From Andrena cerasifolii (Eukaryota > Arthropoda > Insecta > Hymenoptera > Andrenidae): DNA of 64,000 bases. Position numbers and translations under genes: made by a program. Where the stretch lies: NCBI RefSeq assembly GCF_050908995.1, contig NC_135130.1, positions 6,627,001-6,691,000 of the forward strand, written 5' to 3'. A model generated the notes under the pieces. That model was not told the origin of the DNA. It ran no database searches and saw nothing but the letters and a program-made list of their open reading frames with translations. Shown here piece after piece: positions 11,986 to 25,900 of this stretch. The first letter of the stretch is position 1, and each line of letters starts with the position of its first letter.

Positions 11986-14900
11986 CATCTAATTTTAAGT
12001 ATGGAATTAATTAAATGCAGTAGTGGCGAAAGAAAGTGTGAACTGCAAAGGGTGAAGAAATAAGATAGTTCCATTAGAGAGAATTTAATATCGCAAGATT
12101 TGTAACGCGGAATGAAACTCGCTTCTCGCCGGACCAATGTGCCGGGAGCAGTAATTCGACGTTTCCCGGGGAACGCCTGCGAGTACCGTTCCCCCTACCC
12201 CCGGGCCGCGATAAAGAAGATTTAAACGGCCAACCCGTTATATGTTAAACAGCAGAAGAGGCGTCTATAATTAAACGCACGTTGAAGAGGAACGCGGAGG
12301 CCTCGCAATCTCGCAATGCCGGCTGACCGTTCTTGCGCGGAGATTTGCATGTTCCCCGCGTTTGGGGATCCTCGTTATTTTTGCGCGCGTCCGCCAGGCA
12401 CTGAAGCTAGTCGGTAATCGGCCGATGGGATAGCGGGATCGAAGGCGGTGAATATTTATCGGAGTCGAATGAGCCGCAGACGGCGCGGGAGAGTTCGTTC
12501 TCCTCGTTTCCACGAGTGCCTCGTGCCCGCCGCGGACGGATTAGTCGTGCGGCGGGTCGAATAATTTACCGGCCGGCGTGGAAAAACGGTTAATAGCGAA
12601 GGCAACAGGTATGGAGCGAAGGACGACGGGGAAGGACGGCCTTTTATCGCGATGCGCGGTTTTTCCACGGCGAGCCGTGGAAAGCAATTACCGTGCAGCT
12701 TACGTTATTTCGCTCGCGTGGCCTGTTAGACGGCTCGGTGTTCTCGGGGTATGTAAATTGAAACTGAAAGGAGAATGAACAGTCTATTCTGCGCCTAGTT
12801 AGTTAGTTAGTAAAAAGAAAGTGGAGGAAGTGGTGATAGACCATAGCTAAGCTTGCACTGCCGTTCGTAAATATTGGGACACCTGAAATTTTACTTTATT
12901 TGGTATTTCAAAAACTATTCGATCTGTGCCAAATATCTCATTTTTTTTTTAAACAAAGCGGGTGCCCTACTACTCATGAACAACTGTGTAAAATATTTTT
13001 ATTTTGTATAATATATCCTCAAGAATGTACGGTTAAATTTTTATGGAATAATTCCGATTATTTTAGCTTTTAAAATCTCGAAATCTATCGATCCGATCGC
13101 TTTATAAATTTTACTGCTTATTCTGCGCATCTGTGACTCTCGCAGGGACTACAACCAAGTATTTTCGTTGAGTCTAACCTACTTTTAAAATCGAAAGAAG
13201 GAAAGAAAAAAGCCGAAAAACATTTTCCTAGCATATTGCCCGCCATTTTGCTAATTTTGAAGATAAATCACTGATTATAGTCAGAGCGATAGCGACAGTC
13301 GTACTGATCAAGAATCTGTTTGGGTTTTTGGGTTCAGATAAGTCTAACAGCTGAAATCCCCATCGCGAACGAGGCGCGAATTTTTAAACATGTCATCAAC
13401 ACCGCTTTCAAAAGCATTTTAAAAGCGATAATTTTACTACTTTTATATTTTTTATTTACTGTAGAAATGTAGTTTAATAAGTAGAAAAAAGGGTTATTCC
13501 ATTACTATAATTATTTTCGTCGCAATGAATTCCTGAAAATCGCTGGATTTATCGGCGCGCTACCCCTTAATCTGTGATAAGGTAGTTCCACCAAAAGAAG
13601 TATATTTTAAAATATCCCATAATTAGAAGGTTCGTAAAATATACCAAGGTATTACTTAAAGCCTAGTGCTCATTAAGTTTCTTATGATGACTTTCTCGAC
13701 TTTCTTTGACCACCACTGTAACTTCTGATACCTCGGCGATATCGGAGCAGTGACTGGGAGGAGAAGATGGCGGCGGTTGGGCGTTACAGAGAATCGCGTT
13801 TCTAGCTAATTATCGAACTGTTTATCGCCGGTTCGGCGCGAAAGCGGATTAAGTAAGTCCCCGGCTAATTGGCCGGTGTAATCGTGCCCCAGGGTCGCGG
13901 CGCTGATGCGAGATTTACGCCCGGGCAGCCGCGTAAATCATTGCAGTGCAACTGAGTCGAGCCATTTTTTCTCGCGTCTCGTTGTAATTAGCGTTTCCAA
14001 GGATGAATTATGCGTGCCGGTTTCCTGCGGCTCCGCGCAAAACCGGCGAGCATACTCTCCTGGAGCCCTTAAGCCGTCATTGGGTCTAAGAAGATTGCTA
14101 ATTATTTCTATGATGGAAGGTGCACACGCGTCCCGACATCAGCAGCTTTAATCTCGAGGGGTCTCTGCAGATTATTCCAGTTTCCTGGTTCATTCCACTG
14201 TTGCACTCCCCTTTAACACTTTCCTCCGCGCATTCTGAAGCGCGCAGGCTCGCTGCAAAATGCAGAGACTCGACAAATCCCTGCCCGAGGAAACCTGTTA
14301 CCGTAGTTTGTTCCTTGTTTTACCTAAGAAGCATTCGTCAACACTTGGTTCTTCCATTCCCGACTAATTCCTGCTCGTTTAGCACTCCACGAAGTCTAAT
14401 GCGCCTAGTATGCCTCGCTAATTGCTGGAATCGCTGCGTTATCACTCCTTTTTCAGTGGCTATGCCTAGACAAAACATTCTACTCGATCTAAAAGCCTTG
14501 GTACCAGGTCTCCAAACACATAACTAGCTCCACGTCGTCACAGTATTAAAAAAGGTCTATTACACTTGCTCAAAATCCATCTACACATTAAACGCAACGA
14601 AAAAGTTCATGTAAACATATGCCTAATAACCATTCCCTTAACAGTTACAAGCATTCTTAGAAAAACAAGTGGACGCGCCTGCGGCACTGCAACCTCGGCG
14701 CTCGAACGTAACACTCCAACGGCTGCACACTGCCGTAGGACGTGTTGCTGCCCTGCAGGCGTCTGCATCGAGTATTTTGGGCGCCTGAAAGACGGCGCAT
14801 AATTAAGGAAGAAACTCATTATTTGATCACTTAGAATCGATTCTGAGAAACATTCCAAATACTCCATATCAAACAAATATTCTGTATCGTGTTAATAGCC

Positions 14901-17030
14901 TGCGTACAGAATTTTACATTTGATCCACGGAGCGGCTGAAGCACGCGTAAGGCGAGGTAGCTAGACACCGGTAGACGAAAGAACATCGCCAGTGGTGAGC
15001 AGTCTTGGACGCAGGGGCGATGGCCAGGTAGAGGGAGGTGCAAAAGGTGAAAAACAGTTTGCCATCAGCATAACCGGTTTCACGTGTCCCGCGCGTCTCT
15101 GTTTCTCCTTGCCTGGTGTGGCTCGGCACAGCGTTTCGGGCGAACGGGGGTTTCTTCGCCAGGGTCCCTCTGCGCTCCCGATCATAATCGATCTCTGACT
15201 GCTACCGGCGCTGGCGCTCTTGTACAGTTAAACGTATCGACTTGCCCCTCGTCCAGAACGCGTGCAGTTCGATTTCCGTCCCACCTTCCACGCTCATTAC
15301 GAATCGGTCACCGATTGCGAGGACAGCTGGCGTCATTCTTGGCACCCTCTTTGAGGAAAGCTCTGATGTTCCTGTATCTACAATCGGTACACTATGGAAA
15401 CTTCTCTGATTCACTTCTCAAGGTCCCCAGTTTCATAGAATCTCAACTGGAAAACGTGACATGAGATGGATAATTAAAATTCCATTGTATTACTAGTGGG
15501 ATATTCCTCAAGGAAAATCGTGTTCATGAGGTAGCCCTGTAGCTCGGCGTCACGTTTACAGTGGTAACGTCTATGCTCTTAACCTTTATCTTGTGTTTTT
15601 AGTTCCTTATCTTGTTTCTGAATAATTGGCGACTATATTGTGCTCCATACTCTGCCTCCCAGCTTTTATAAGAAAACAGGGTCCTCCGTGCCGGCGTGAA
15701 AGCAGTGCCGTCCCGGTAGCCGGTACCTTGACACGATCGACTCGTTCCAAACCGATTTCCATATTCTATTCCCGTGCCCCTTATCGCAGCTGCTTTTCGC
15801 TTTTCTACGCCGATGAGATGAATAGTCGTTGGCAGCCGCGAACGGTCAAGGATAATCGTAGCGCTGACTGAACACGTAATTGCACCTCGGGCCCGATGAA
15901 GACCTCCTCCAGCATTTAGTTCATGGCAATATTCGTTCTAGCTGAGCGACCGCCGGTTTCATAAGTAATAACGGCTCGTTCCAATGGTATTCCAGCGAGC
16001 AGGAAAAGCCTTCGGAACGCCCGCCGCCGCTGCCCGCCATTGGCAGTCACCGCTCGTTGCGCAATAGGCAAAAACAAATTTCAGCTCTCGGCGGGAAAAG
16101 ACCAGCCCCTTTTCCTACGCCGCGTCTCATCGGGGAGGAAGCGTTCGATTACGATCCACCCGTTTCACCGGTTGCGTCAGATGCAGCCGAGAAAGCAATG
16201 CTTCCGGCTATTATCGCCTTCCTCCGGGACGCAGCGCGGGTTGCCCGATGACGGCCCGCATGCCGCACACTTTGCGTGGCGGAGGGTTTCGAGGAAATCC
16301 CCTTCCGTGCATGTCACACCACTCTAATCTAACGCTAGTGTTGTGGAAGTATTTAAAGCAATAATTTAATAATTTAAATTTAAAATATTTAAGCACGCGG
16401 GGTAATATTTTCGATGCTATCCAGAAAATAGGAACACGAAAACACGCCCAAAGTATAGGGTGCATATCCCTCGGCGTGAAAACACGCCGATGCTAGTCGC
16501 AATGCTATTGCAGATGGCAGAGGTGTAGCGCGGTCGTGAACGCGCTGGGAAGGGTTAAAGTATTAGGTTAGAGTGCGTTTTGGGTTCGATTCAAACGAAT
16601 TAATAGAAATATGAGGCTATGACCATTTGAAGCTTCAGTGAGGGAAGCTTAATGGTTGCCATAGCTCGGTAGTTTAATTTGCGGTCTCGCTAAACAGCTT
16701 TGTCTCCCAAAAATTTAGATCCGTTACCCTCTTTTGAGACAGAAAGTCTTTCGACTCATCTTTAATGATAGAGACCTATCCGAGACCCCCATTCTCCGCG
16801 GCAGTAGCAGAAGAACTGGAGGGGATAGCGATCACCTTGTTTCGAAACAAAAACCGCCTGCTCCTTCCGAGGCACCACTGTACTATAATCTCGAGCGACG
16901 TCTCCGCGCGTGTAACACGGCGCCTCATGTTCCAGGCGCAACCGGTTGGCACGCGAGTGTGAGCCGAGCAGCAAAGAAGGACACTGTCATCCGATCGATA
17001 CGCTGCTAGTAGACGAACAGCATCCCGAAG
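11986..17030. other. Non-coding stretch upstream of the glycosyltransferase gene
   Basis: No complete gene supported. CpG-rich blocks (about 12150-12780, 13740-14300, 14640-16320) alternate with an AT-rich block (12850-13730). The frames present (longest 135 codons, at 14120-14527) lack motifs and overlap on both strands. About 16730-17030 could contain 5' untranslated exon or promoter of the gene starting at 17031. A possible Tc1/mariner relic in the AT-rich block (right edge near 13712 reading as CAGTGGTGGTCAAAG on the minus strand) could not be confirmed. Confidence 0.4.
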
Positions 17031-19249
17031 ATGTTGCAAAGTTCCTGCGGTGGGTCAAGATGCGCCAGGCGGGCCCTGCTGTTCGTGTTCGCCTGGGGCC
17101 TGGTGATGATCGCTGCTGTGCAGTTCCGTCACGTGGAGAACAGCCTACGGGAGACTCCGACCGCTGAGGATTCTAGCGGGGACGCGTTGGTGGACGATGT
17201 CTACCGTCGCAGAGAAGTGGCAGCCAACAGTCGTGGCTCCTCCAGCCTCGGTCTGTCCAGGTACCTGCTGCAGAGGTCCCCAGCGGAGTCCAGTTTCTCA
17301 AACTCCGCTGGTTCTGGTCTCCTTACGACCTTGACCACCATATCCAACGGCCCCACGAAGAACCCCCTGGAACTGGAGCCACTGCTGGACAAGAGGCCAG
17401 CGAAAACCGAGGAGGAGCTGATCCAAGAGATCGAGCAGAGGCTACCCAGCCTGCCTCTTGCGTACTGGAACAAGAACAGCAAGTATACCGGTCCACAGAG
17501 CAAGGCGAAGGGCAACGACAGCTGCTCCAACCTCAAGTACCCGTCTATCTACGACATCGAGTTCAATAACGTCTACTGGCAGACGATGAGGACCAGCAAC
17601 GGGACGTTCCAGTTCTTCGGCGCGTTTTACGACCGTCGCAAGCTGTCCCGGATCGGTCCAGCGATCAGGATCGTGGGGATGATCGATAGAATCGAGCCCA
17701 CAGTGAAGACTCACTGTCAGCTGTGGTACGACGGGGAGCGGGAGCCCAAGGTGGTCGAGACCTTGGAGTACAAGTACATCTGGTACCCCAAGTGGGGTAA
17801 CTACAAGCAGGGCATCTATCAGCCCTACGTGATCGCCTGCAAGGTGCCCCAGTCGCACTGGCTGAAAGGACCTCCGGCATCCGTTTCTATGGTGGAGAAG
17901 CCCTGCGACACGCCCAGTAACAATCTCAGGGTGATCTACAACAAGCCAGAGCGCAAGAAGGACTTCGCCGTCTGCGTGAAGGGGCTGGATTTCCTACACG
18001 AAGACCTGTCCGTCAGACTGGTCGAGTGGATCGAGCTGATTACTCTGCTCGGCGCGGATAAGATCTTCTTTTACCAACTGCAGGTACACCCGAACGTGAC
18101 GAAGATTCTCGACCACTATCAGAGACTGGGGAAGGTACACGTCACGCCGTTGACGCTGCCTGGCGGACAACCGAACGTACCAGCGTTTCAGCACATGTAT
18201 CTGACGAAGAAGACCAATCACAAGAGGCAGAACGAGCTGATACCTTACAACGACTGTCTGTATAAGCATATGTACGAGTACGAGTACATCGCTCTGCTGG
18301 ACGTGGACGAGGTGATCATGCCCGTTCAGGATGCCACGTGGCAGGATCTGATGAAGAGGGTGCTGCAGAAGGCGTTCAAGATTAGGAACGAGACGCGAGC
18401 CTCGTACAACGTGCGGAACGTGTACTTCCTCGACGACCTACTGCACTCTCATGGCTACTTCAAGGACATACCGAAGTGAGTAACATTTCCACTTTCACGC
18501 GGGCCGAGTTATCGGCGGAGCACCCGTCTGGGGGAAATTAATTCCTAGCTACTATTGCTCAACTGCTCTGTTATCTTTTGTCCCGGGTTGCGCAATTCGG
18601 GGGTGCTGGGGAATGAGTCACATGAAATCGCTGTTTCTGGGTCCGACCTAGACCTGACGCACTGTTACTATTAGTTAGAGGTCTTTCGAACTCTACAGTA
18701 GCAGTGAAAAGAAGGTTTAATCTTTAAACTGCGAACTCTGTGGTGCAGAATTATATCTTAAAATTTATATCTCATTGATAGTGGGTTCCCAAAACAGGGC
18801 AATTTGTCTTAAAGCCCACTATCAACTACTACTTCTGATCACCGCTGTGTATTTATGAGAATTGTAACCAATTCCTAGATGGAAGATTCTACACAGACGC
18901 ATCCTCTGTTCCCAGATACATGCACATGCTGCAGCACGTTTATCGCTCCAAGAACTTCACCAAGCCGAATCAGTACATCAAGTGCTTCCACAATCCGGAG
19001 AGGGTGGTGACGCTGCACAATCACTTCCCGCTGGCCTGTCTAGGCGCCGGATGCACCAGCTACCCCATAGAGACGGAGGACGCCCAGCTGCAGCACTATC
19101 GCGCCGATTGCGTCAAGTCGTTGAAGAAGACCTGCGTCGAGTACAGGGAGAAGAGCGTGTTGGACACCACCATCTGGCGGTACAAGGACCAGCTGATCGA
19201 GAGGGTCACCAGGACCCTGGAGACCCTCGGCTTCTTCGGGCCAAGCTAG
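17031..19249 (+). CDS. Glycosyltransferase family 92 protein, 592 aa, two coding exons
   Basis: Coding exons are 17031-18475 and 18916-19249, with a 440-bp intron. The donor is CCGAA|GTGAGT; the acceptor CTGTTCCCAG|A joins in phase to give DIPKYMHMLQH. The protein has a short cytoplasmic tail, a hydrophobic anchor at about residues 15-32, a variable stem and a luminal catalytic region, i.e. a type II Golgi-style membrane protein. The catalytic region has the GT92 (formerly DUF23) pattern: YEYEYIALLDVDEVIMP with the metal/nucleotide-sugar acidic motif DVDE at 424-427, then HGYFKDIP, HNHFPLACLG and a C-terminal LQHYRADC. GT92 members include galactosyltransferases of C. elegans and plants acting on N-glycans or cell-wall glycans; donor and acceptor here are unknown. 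The ATG at 17031 is chosen because it directly precedes the anchor. Untranslated exons were not determined. Confidence 0.92.
18476..18915 (+). other. Intron of the GT92 gene
   Basis: GTGAGT donor and CCTCTGTTCCCAG acceptor. A second AG 30-odd bases upstream (TTCCTAG, 18879) would give the wrong phase. Nothing else was recognised in the intron. Confidence 0.85.
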
Positions 19250-22200
19250 CGCGAGCGACCACTCGATCTCTCGAGTTTCTGCTGTGTCACGCCACCGGCG
19301 ACTACCCACATGATTCCTTTCCTCCATCCTTCCTTTGGCTCGCTCGTCAAACGCTCCAAGGCGAGACGTTTGCTCTTCGAAGCGTAGACGCGCCGTTTGC
19401 CTCGATTTTGGGGAACCCGAGACGGGGTGCTCGAGTTTCAGCCCCACTGGGAATGAATTCGGGCTTGCAGACGTTTTTGTCACTTTTTCGCGGGGTGTTT
19501 GGTGTCTCAACGTTTCAGGGGTCTATTTTCTGGAGTTGCAGGGAACATATGGAACAGGTAGGAAGATATGCTTAATATATTTGCGTGCTGAGAATTTTTG
19601 CTCACCTGGTCGATAGAGGCTTCACAGTATTGGAATGTCGAGTTGGTTACTTTGTGGCTATCCTCTTGGGGAAAAATGAAATTGAGACATGGATGTGAAG
19701 GAGCCGCTGATTAGTGTTAATGTGATCTTGAATGGCAGCAGAAAAGTCTAAAATTAGCCTCCATTAATCTTCTAATCTTGAACACTGATTTTTCCCAAAT
19801 TTCACTTTATTCGATAGCAGTTCACGAAACTTTGAATATAGGAGTTTCTATACACTTCCTTGTCTCCCTCGCATTTCTCTCCGCTCGAAGCACGCAGAAG
19901 AAGCTCCTCTCCCCTTTTCCCGAGGCAAACACGCGCCATTTCGCGGCGCGTTCGAAGACAAAATGGCTGTGTAACGCGACGATCGAACGGAACGTGTGTA
20001 CGCCGACGATTTAGGATAGCCCTTAGGATAAGTTAGCGTTACGGTCCCCATATTTTGTGCCACTTGAAGAAGGGAAACGTTACAACTCGTGCAACCGAAC
20101 TGCACCGATCCTGGTGACCATCGCCCTCCTGTTTACGAACATTTTAAACGACAACCAAAGGATTGTCCCACTAGGATGCAGGTGATGAATCAAATTCCGC
20201 CTCGGGGTCAGAGTGCTCGATGGAATAAAGAAACGGTTCCCCAAGCGAAAGCTCGAACTTGCACCAGAGGTTTGCAAGACGTGGATAGGGATTTGCTCCA
20301 CGGAAGTCCGCGGTTCGTCCACTTTCGTCCTCCCTGTCTTCAGCTTTTACTCGACGAACATGTGTAAGCTTGTATACCATGATTGTACCTTAATCTAGCC
20401 ATTCATTTCGTCCTAGAGCGATCGGAAGGCCGCTTGCATCGATTGCATAAGGATCACTTCTAAGTAACCGCGAAGAGGCAGATTTCTAACCTCAAAATTA
20501 GGAAATCAGTTAATCGATGCAAGATGTCTCCATCGCTCCTCGTCACTTCCTCACCCACGCGACACGAATATGCATTTACCAAGCAGTGTCGAGGCTCCGA
20601 TTAGCCCTGGAAACGGCAGCGGGGTCAGTCTCTGTACTGGCAGCCATATTTGTACATGGAGATCGACGGGTTGCCGCTTCCAGGGGTAACGGACTCGAGC
20701 AATTATAAGCGTATTAGAGTTATTCCTTTTGGAGACTAGAACTCGCAGTATACTGTAGCGTTTCGTTTTCTTCTTCTTTTTTTTTCCAGCGAGCGGAAGA
20801 GTTTTGAATGGGTCCATTGTGCGTTATCGAATGATAACGGGGAGGGAAAGCTGGTTGGGATAGTATGCCAGATGGTGTAACATGTTACTGCTCGTGGATT
20901 TGAGACCATCTTCTGTCTCACTAAAACGATACAGGGAAATCTGTTTCTCTTCAGGAACATAGCAGCTATTTCGGAGCATAATATATTACTTGTTTTTTAA
21001 AATGCCTTATATGAGTATCACTGAGTGTCTAGTGATACAATCCCGGTGTTGATGGTCTCGAATCTATTAGAGACATCGAGGTTCAACTTTACAATCAGCA
21101 ATCGTCCCAGAGCTGAACAGTTTTCGCGTTTCAATCGCGCATGACGAAAGCTTCTTGTTCCAGGGATGTACGAGTAAGTTGGATCGAGCAGGCAGCGGTC
21201 GTGAACCGAGCCGATTAAGTTCGGTCACGTACAGCCGGAGACGACGCGAAATAAATCAGCGGACAGCCTTTGAAAAAAGTCTCGCGCATGTTACGGTCGC
21301 TCGCTATTTTTACGTCACACGTTATGTGACGAGGTCCTGACTCTATTCCCCAGGAACAGGAGAGACAAGCATGGGAAATTGAAAGTCAAGTTCCAATTAC
21401 CCATCTTAATTAGGATCCCAGGGAAACTGAGATTAAATTAATTTTCGCGACGAGCCGAAACATGCAGATTCTTCGTGACAAATGGAATCGAAAAGTCCTT
21501 TACCGTTTTGCAATCCGAGGCTTGGTTCCCGAGTTACAGGGGAACTAAGTTTCCAGCTCGCTCCACTTCCGACGCGCGCGATTTGAAAAGTCGCAACGAA
21601 AGTACATCCATGGAACGACCTTATTCTTCCCCGTTGCATTGTACATGTGTGTTTCCCTTCGCGTGACTGCCTATAACGAGCTATCAATCGTTCTTCCCTG
21701 TTTTCTTTCGGCATGGTGAACCTCGATCGCTTTCTACGCGATACGATCGATTGGCTCGACGTCCTAGATCCATCGCTCGTGTCCTTATCGCGAAGTGAGA
21801 GCGCGATTGACGTTCCACCATGCGTTCTAGTGTTAAATCGACGCGGGACGGATCTGTTCTCCGGACATTTATACTTGAGGGATATTTATGCTCACAGTGG
21901 TCTGCGCGTTAATTGAATAATTAAGTTTTATTATGTAATAGTACGCGCGCATCACATCGCCCTTGAAGAGTGATTGCACTTATTAGACTGATGACGATAT
22001 TCCTGTCTAAATGTTTGAATATTTACACTCGGTTTCGTCAGCTTCCTTTCGAATGTTCGGCCACCATTAACGGCTGCCTGATAATGAGATAAAAGCGGGA
22101 TATTTGCTTATCGCCCAATGCGATTCATTTTTGAAATTTCGCTCCTTTCCTGGTGGACGGAACCGAGCGTCAAAGTGCCTAGAATCGTTGGACGTGAAAT

Positions 22201-22995
22201 GTGTCCTTAGCTCAGTCGACGATTTTTATATGTAAATACACTGAAGAGTCGGTGGGGATGATTAATAAACTATTACAAGAAACATGTTCCTCCGTTCTAT
22301 ATCTCGTTTACATAAACAATAAAAAACGAAGAGGGTAAAGGAGAAAGAACTTCCCAAAGGGATCATACTTTTATTCGGAATTGTTAGATTGACGAAGAAC
22401 TTAAGGGGGTAGACACGTCACGTGACCTGGCCGATTCGGCAGGTCGGTATTACAGCATTTTTTTCTGCACAGAAATGGTAATACCGATAGATCGATGATA
22501 CCCGGTGAACGCGAGAGGGAGCTGTTTGCTATTTCTGTATTCTATTCTGAATAAGGAAAGAAATTCTCAGCTGTTCCATTATACTTATAAAAATTTAAAC
22601 GGAAAGTCGGCTGGTACTGTAAACGTAGAAAATTCATTGTACATTTTAATTACTTGAAATGTGCTTATGCTACAATATTCTACGTTAGCAGTAAGGAATT
22701 CTAAGTGAAAAGGGAAAATAGATGAGGGAATGTCCCCAGAAAATGAAATTTGTTAGGTTAGACATTTTTTTATTAGCAAAGCACCGAAACAGAACATGAA
22801 ATACACTTATTACACGTCCTCTGCAGAAAGCAGTTATCAACAAACATTATATGTACAAAATTGTATTGAATGTTGAATTGGGCTAGTGAAAATGCGCAGA
22901 CTGGATACGCGAGATTATTATGTGGTCGGCTCCTCGAAGTGACAGAAAATATAACCTAAATACATGCTATATGACAACAAATGTTTAGTGGCTAT
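19250..22995. other. Non-coding stretch: GT92 3' UTR and intergenic DNA
   Basis: The first part is presumably the 3' UTR of the GT92 gene, whose end I could not fix. Up to about 22200 the sequence is mixed and CpG-rich with many short frames on both strands, including a 197-codon frame at 18982-19575 that is a shadow of exon 2. About 22250-22990 is AT-rich. At 22401 a TTAA is followed by GGGGGTAGACACGTCACG, which could be one orphan end of a TTAA-type element; no partner end was found. Confidence 0.45.
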
Positions 22996-25900
22996 TTCAG
23001 CTTCAAAGGCATCGCCTTAAAGTTGCAAATAAGAGGCGCTCCAAAATTCTGCGTCTCTTTGTTAAACAGTCACTGTCTCGAAACATCTGCGCCACTTCTC
23101 GCTCTTTAATTTGCTCTCCGGAGACATTACTTTGTGCCATCTCTTTCGACGGCATGTTCTCCTAGTACATAGCCCAATTTTGTGCATTCTGAAAATTTTT
23201 GCCAGATTTTGGCCCAGGTATCAGGAGAACATGAAGCGAAAAGAGGTATTCTGAATTTCAGCTTCGAAGGCATCCTCGATTCTCTCTCCGAAGACATTAC
23301 TTAGTGCCACCTCTTTCGACATCATGTTCTCCTAGTACAAAGCCCAATTTTGTGCCTTCTGAAAATTTTTGCCGGATTTTGGCCCAGGTATCAGGAGAAC
23401 ATGAAGCGAAAAGAGGTATTCTGAATTTCAGCTTCGAAGGCATCCTCGATTCTCTCTCCGAAGACATTACTTAGTGCCACCTCTTTCGACATCATGTTCT
23501 CCTAGTACAAAGCCCAATTTTGTGCCTTCTGAAAATTTTTGCCAGATTTTGGCCCAGGTATCAGGAGAACATGAAGCGAAAAGAGGTATTCTGAATTTCA
23601 GCTTCGAAGGCATCCTCGATTCTCTCTCCGTAGACATTACTTAGTGCCACCTCTTTCGACATCATGTTCTCCTAGTACAAAGTCCAATTTTGTGCCTTCT
23701 GAAAATTTTTGCCAGATTTTGGCCCAGGTATCAGGAGAACATGAAGCGAAAAGAGGTATTCTGAATTTCAGCTTCGAAGGCATCCTCGATTCTCTCTCCG
23801 AAGACATTACTTAGTGCCACCTCTTTCGACATCATGTTCTCCTAGTACATAGCCCAATTTTGTGCATTCTGAAAATTTTTGCCAGATTTTGGCCCAGGTA
23901 TCAGGAGAACATGAAGCGAAAAGAGGCATTCTGAATTTCAGCTTCGAAGGCATCTTCGATTCTCTCTCCGAAGACGTTACTTAGTGCCACCTCTTTCGAC
24001 ATCATGTTCTCCTAGTACAAAGCCCAATTTTGTGCATTCTGAAAATTTTTGCCAGATTTTGGCCCAGGTATCAGGAGAACATGAAGCGAAAAGAGGTATT
24101 CTGAATTTCAGCTTCGAAGGCATCCTCGATTCTCTCTCCGAAGACGTTACTTAGTGCCACCTCTTTCGACATCATGTTCTCCTAGTACAAAGCCCAATTT
24201 TGTGCCTTCTGAAAATTTTTGCCAGATTTTGGCCCAGGTATCAGGAGAACATGAAGCGAAAAGAGGTATTCTGAATTTCAGCTTCGAAGGCATCCTCGAT
24301 TCTCTCTCCGAAGACGTTACTTAGTGCCACCTCTTTCGACATCATGTTCTCCTAGTACATAGCCCAATTTTGTGCATTCTGAAAATTTTTGCCAGATTTT
24401 GGCCCAGGTATCAGGAGAACATGAAGCGAAAAGAGGTATTCTGAATTTCAGCTTCGAAGGCATCCTCGATTCTCTCTCCGAAGACGTTACTTAGTGCCAC
24501 CTCTTTCGACATCATGTTCTCCTAGTACAAAGCCCAATTTTGTGCCTTCTGAAAATTTTTGCCAGATTTTGGCCCAGGTATCAGGAGAACATGAAGCGAA
24601 AAGAGGTATTCTGAATTTCAGCTTCGAAGGCATCCTCGATTCTCTCTCCGAAGACATTACTTAGTGCCACCTCTTTCGACATCATGTTCTCCTAGTACAA
24701 AGCCCAATTTTGTGCCTTCTGAAAATTTTAGCCAGATTTTGGCCCAGGTATCAGGAGAACATGAAGCGAAAAGAGGTATTCTGAATTTCAGCTTCGAAGG
24801 CATCCTCGATTCTCTCTCCGAAGACATTACTTAGTGCCACCTCTTTCGACATCATGTTCTCCTAGTACAAAGCCCAATTTTGTGCCTTCTGAAAATTTTA
24901 GCCAGATTTTGGCCCAGGTATCAGGAGAACATGAAGCGAAAAGAGGTATTCTGAATTTCAGCTTCGAAGGCATCCTCGATTCTCTCTCCGAAGACATTAC
25001 TTAGTGCCACCTCTTTCGACATCATGTTCTCCTAGTACATAGCCCAATTTTGTGCATTCTGAAAATTTTTGCCAGATTTTGGCCCAGGTATCAGGAGAAC
25101 ATGAAGCGAAAAGAGGTATTCTGAATTTCAGCTTCGAAGGCATCCTCGATTCTCTCTCCGAAGACGTTACTTAGTGCCACCTCTTTCGACATCATGTTCT
25201 CCTAGTACAAAGCCCAATTTTGTGCCTTCTGAAAATTTTTGCCAGATTTTGGCCCAGGTATCAGGAGAACATGAAGCGAAAAGAGGTATTCTGAATTTCA
25301 GCTTCGAAGGCATCCTCGATTCTCTCTCCGAAGACATTACTTAGTGCCACCTCTTTCGACATCATGTTCTCCTAGTACAAAGCCCAATTTTGTGCCTTCT
25401 GAAAATTTTAGCCAGATTTTGGCTCAGGTATCAGGAGAACATGAAGCGAAAAGAGGTATTCTGAATTTCAGCTTCGAAGGCATCCTCGATTCTCTCTCCG
25501 AAGACATTACTTAGTGCCACCTCTTTCGACATCATGTTCTCCTAGTACAAAGCCCAATTTTGTGCCTTCTGAAAATTTTAGCCAGATTTTGGCCCAGGTA
25601 TCAGGAGAACATGAAGCGAAAAGAGGTATTCTGAATTTCAGCTTCGAAGGCATCCTCGATTCTCTCTCCGAAGACATTACTTAGTGCCACCTCTTTCGAC
25701 ATCATGTTCTCCTAGTACATAGCCCAATTTTGTGCATTCTGAAAATTTTTGCCAGATTTTGGCCCAGGTATCAGGAGAACATGAAGCGAAAAGAGGCATT
25801 CTGAATTTCAGCTTCGAAGGCATCCTCGATTCTCTCTCCGAAGACGTTACTTAGTGCCACCTCTTTCGACATCATGTTCTCCTAGTACAAAGCCCAATTT

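Noticed and set aside
12857..13712. Tc1/mariner element
   Set aside because: A CAGTGGTGGTCAAAG-like right edge is visible, but the left edge does not match it and no transposase remnant could be read.
14120..14527. 135-codon frame
   Set aside because: No motif, low-complexity content, and no flanking exons; it is in non-coding DNA with similar frames on the other strand.
18879..18915. Alternative acceptor TTCCTAG for the glycosyltransferase intron
   Set aside because: Its phase would break the frame; the acceptor at 18915 restores DIPKYMHMLQH, as expected for the family.
18982..19575. 197-codon frame
   Set aside because: It is the shifted-frame shadow of glycosyltransferase exon 2, whose true frame continues the family motifs.
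22401..22440. TTAA followed by GGGGGTAGACACGTCACG, possible element end
   Set aside because: No inverted partner end with TTAA could be found downstream.
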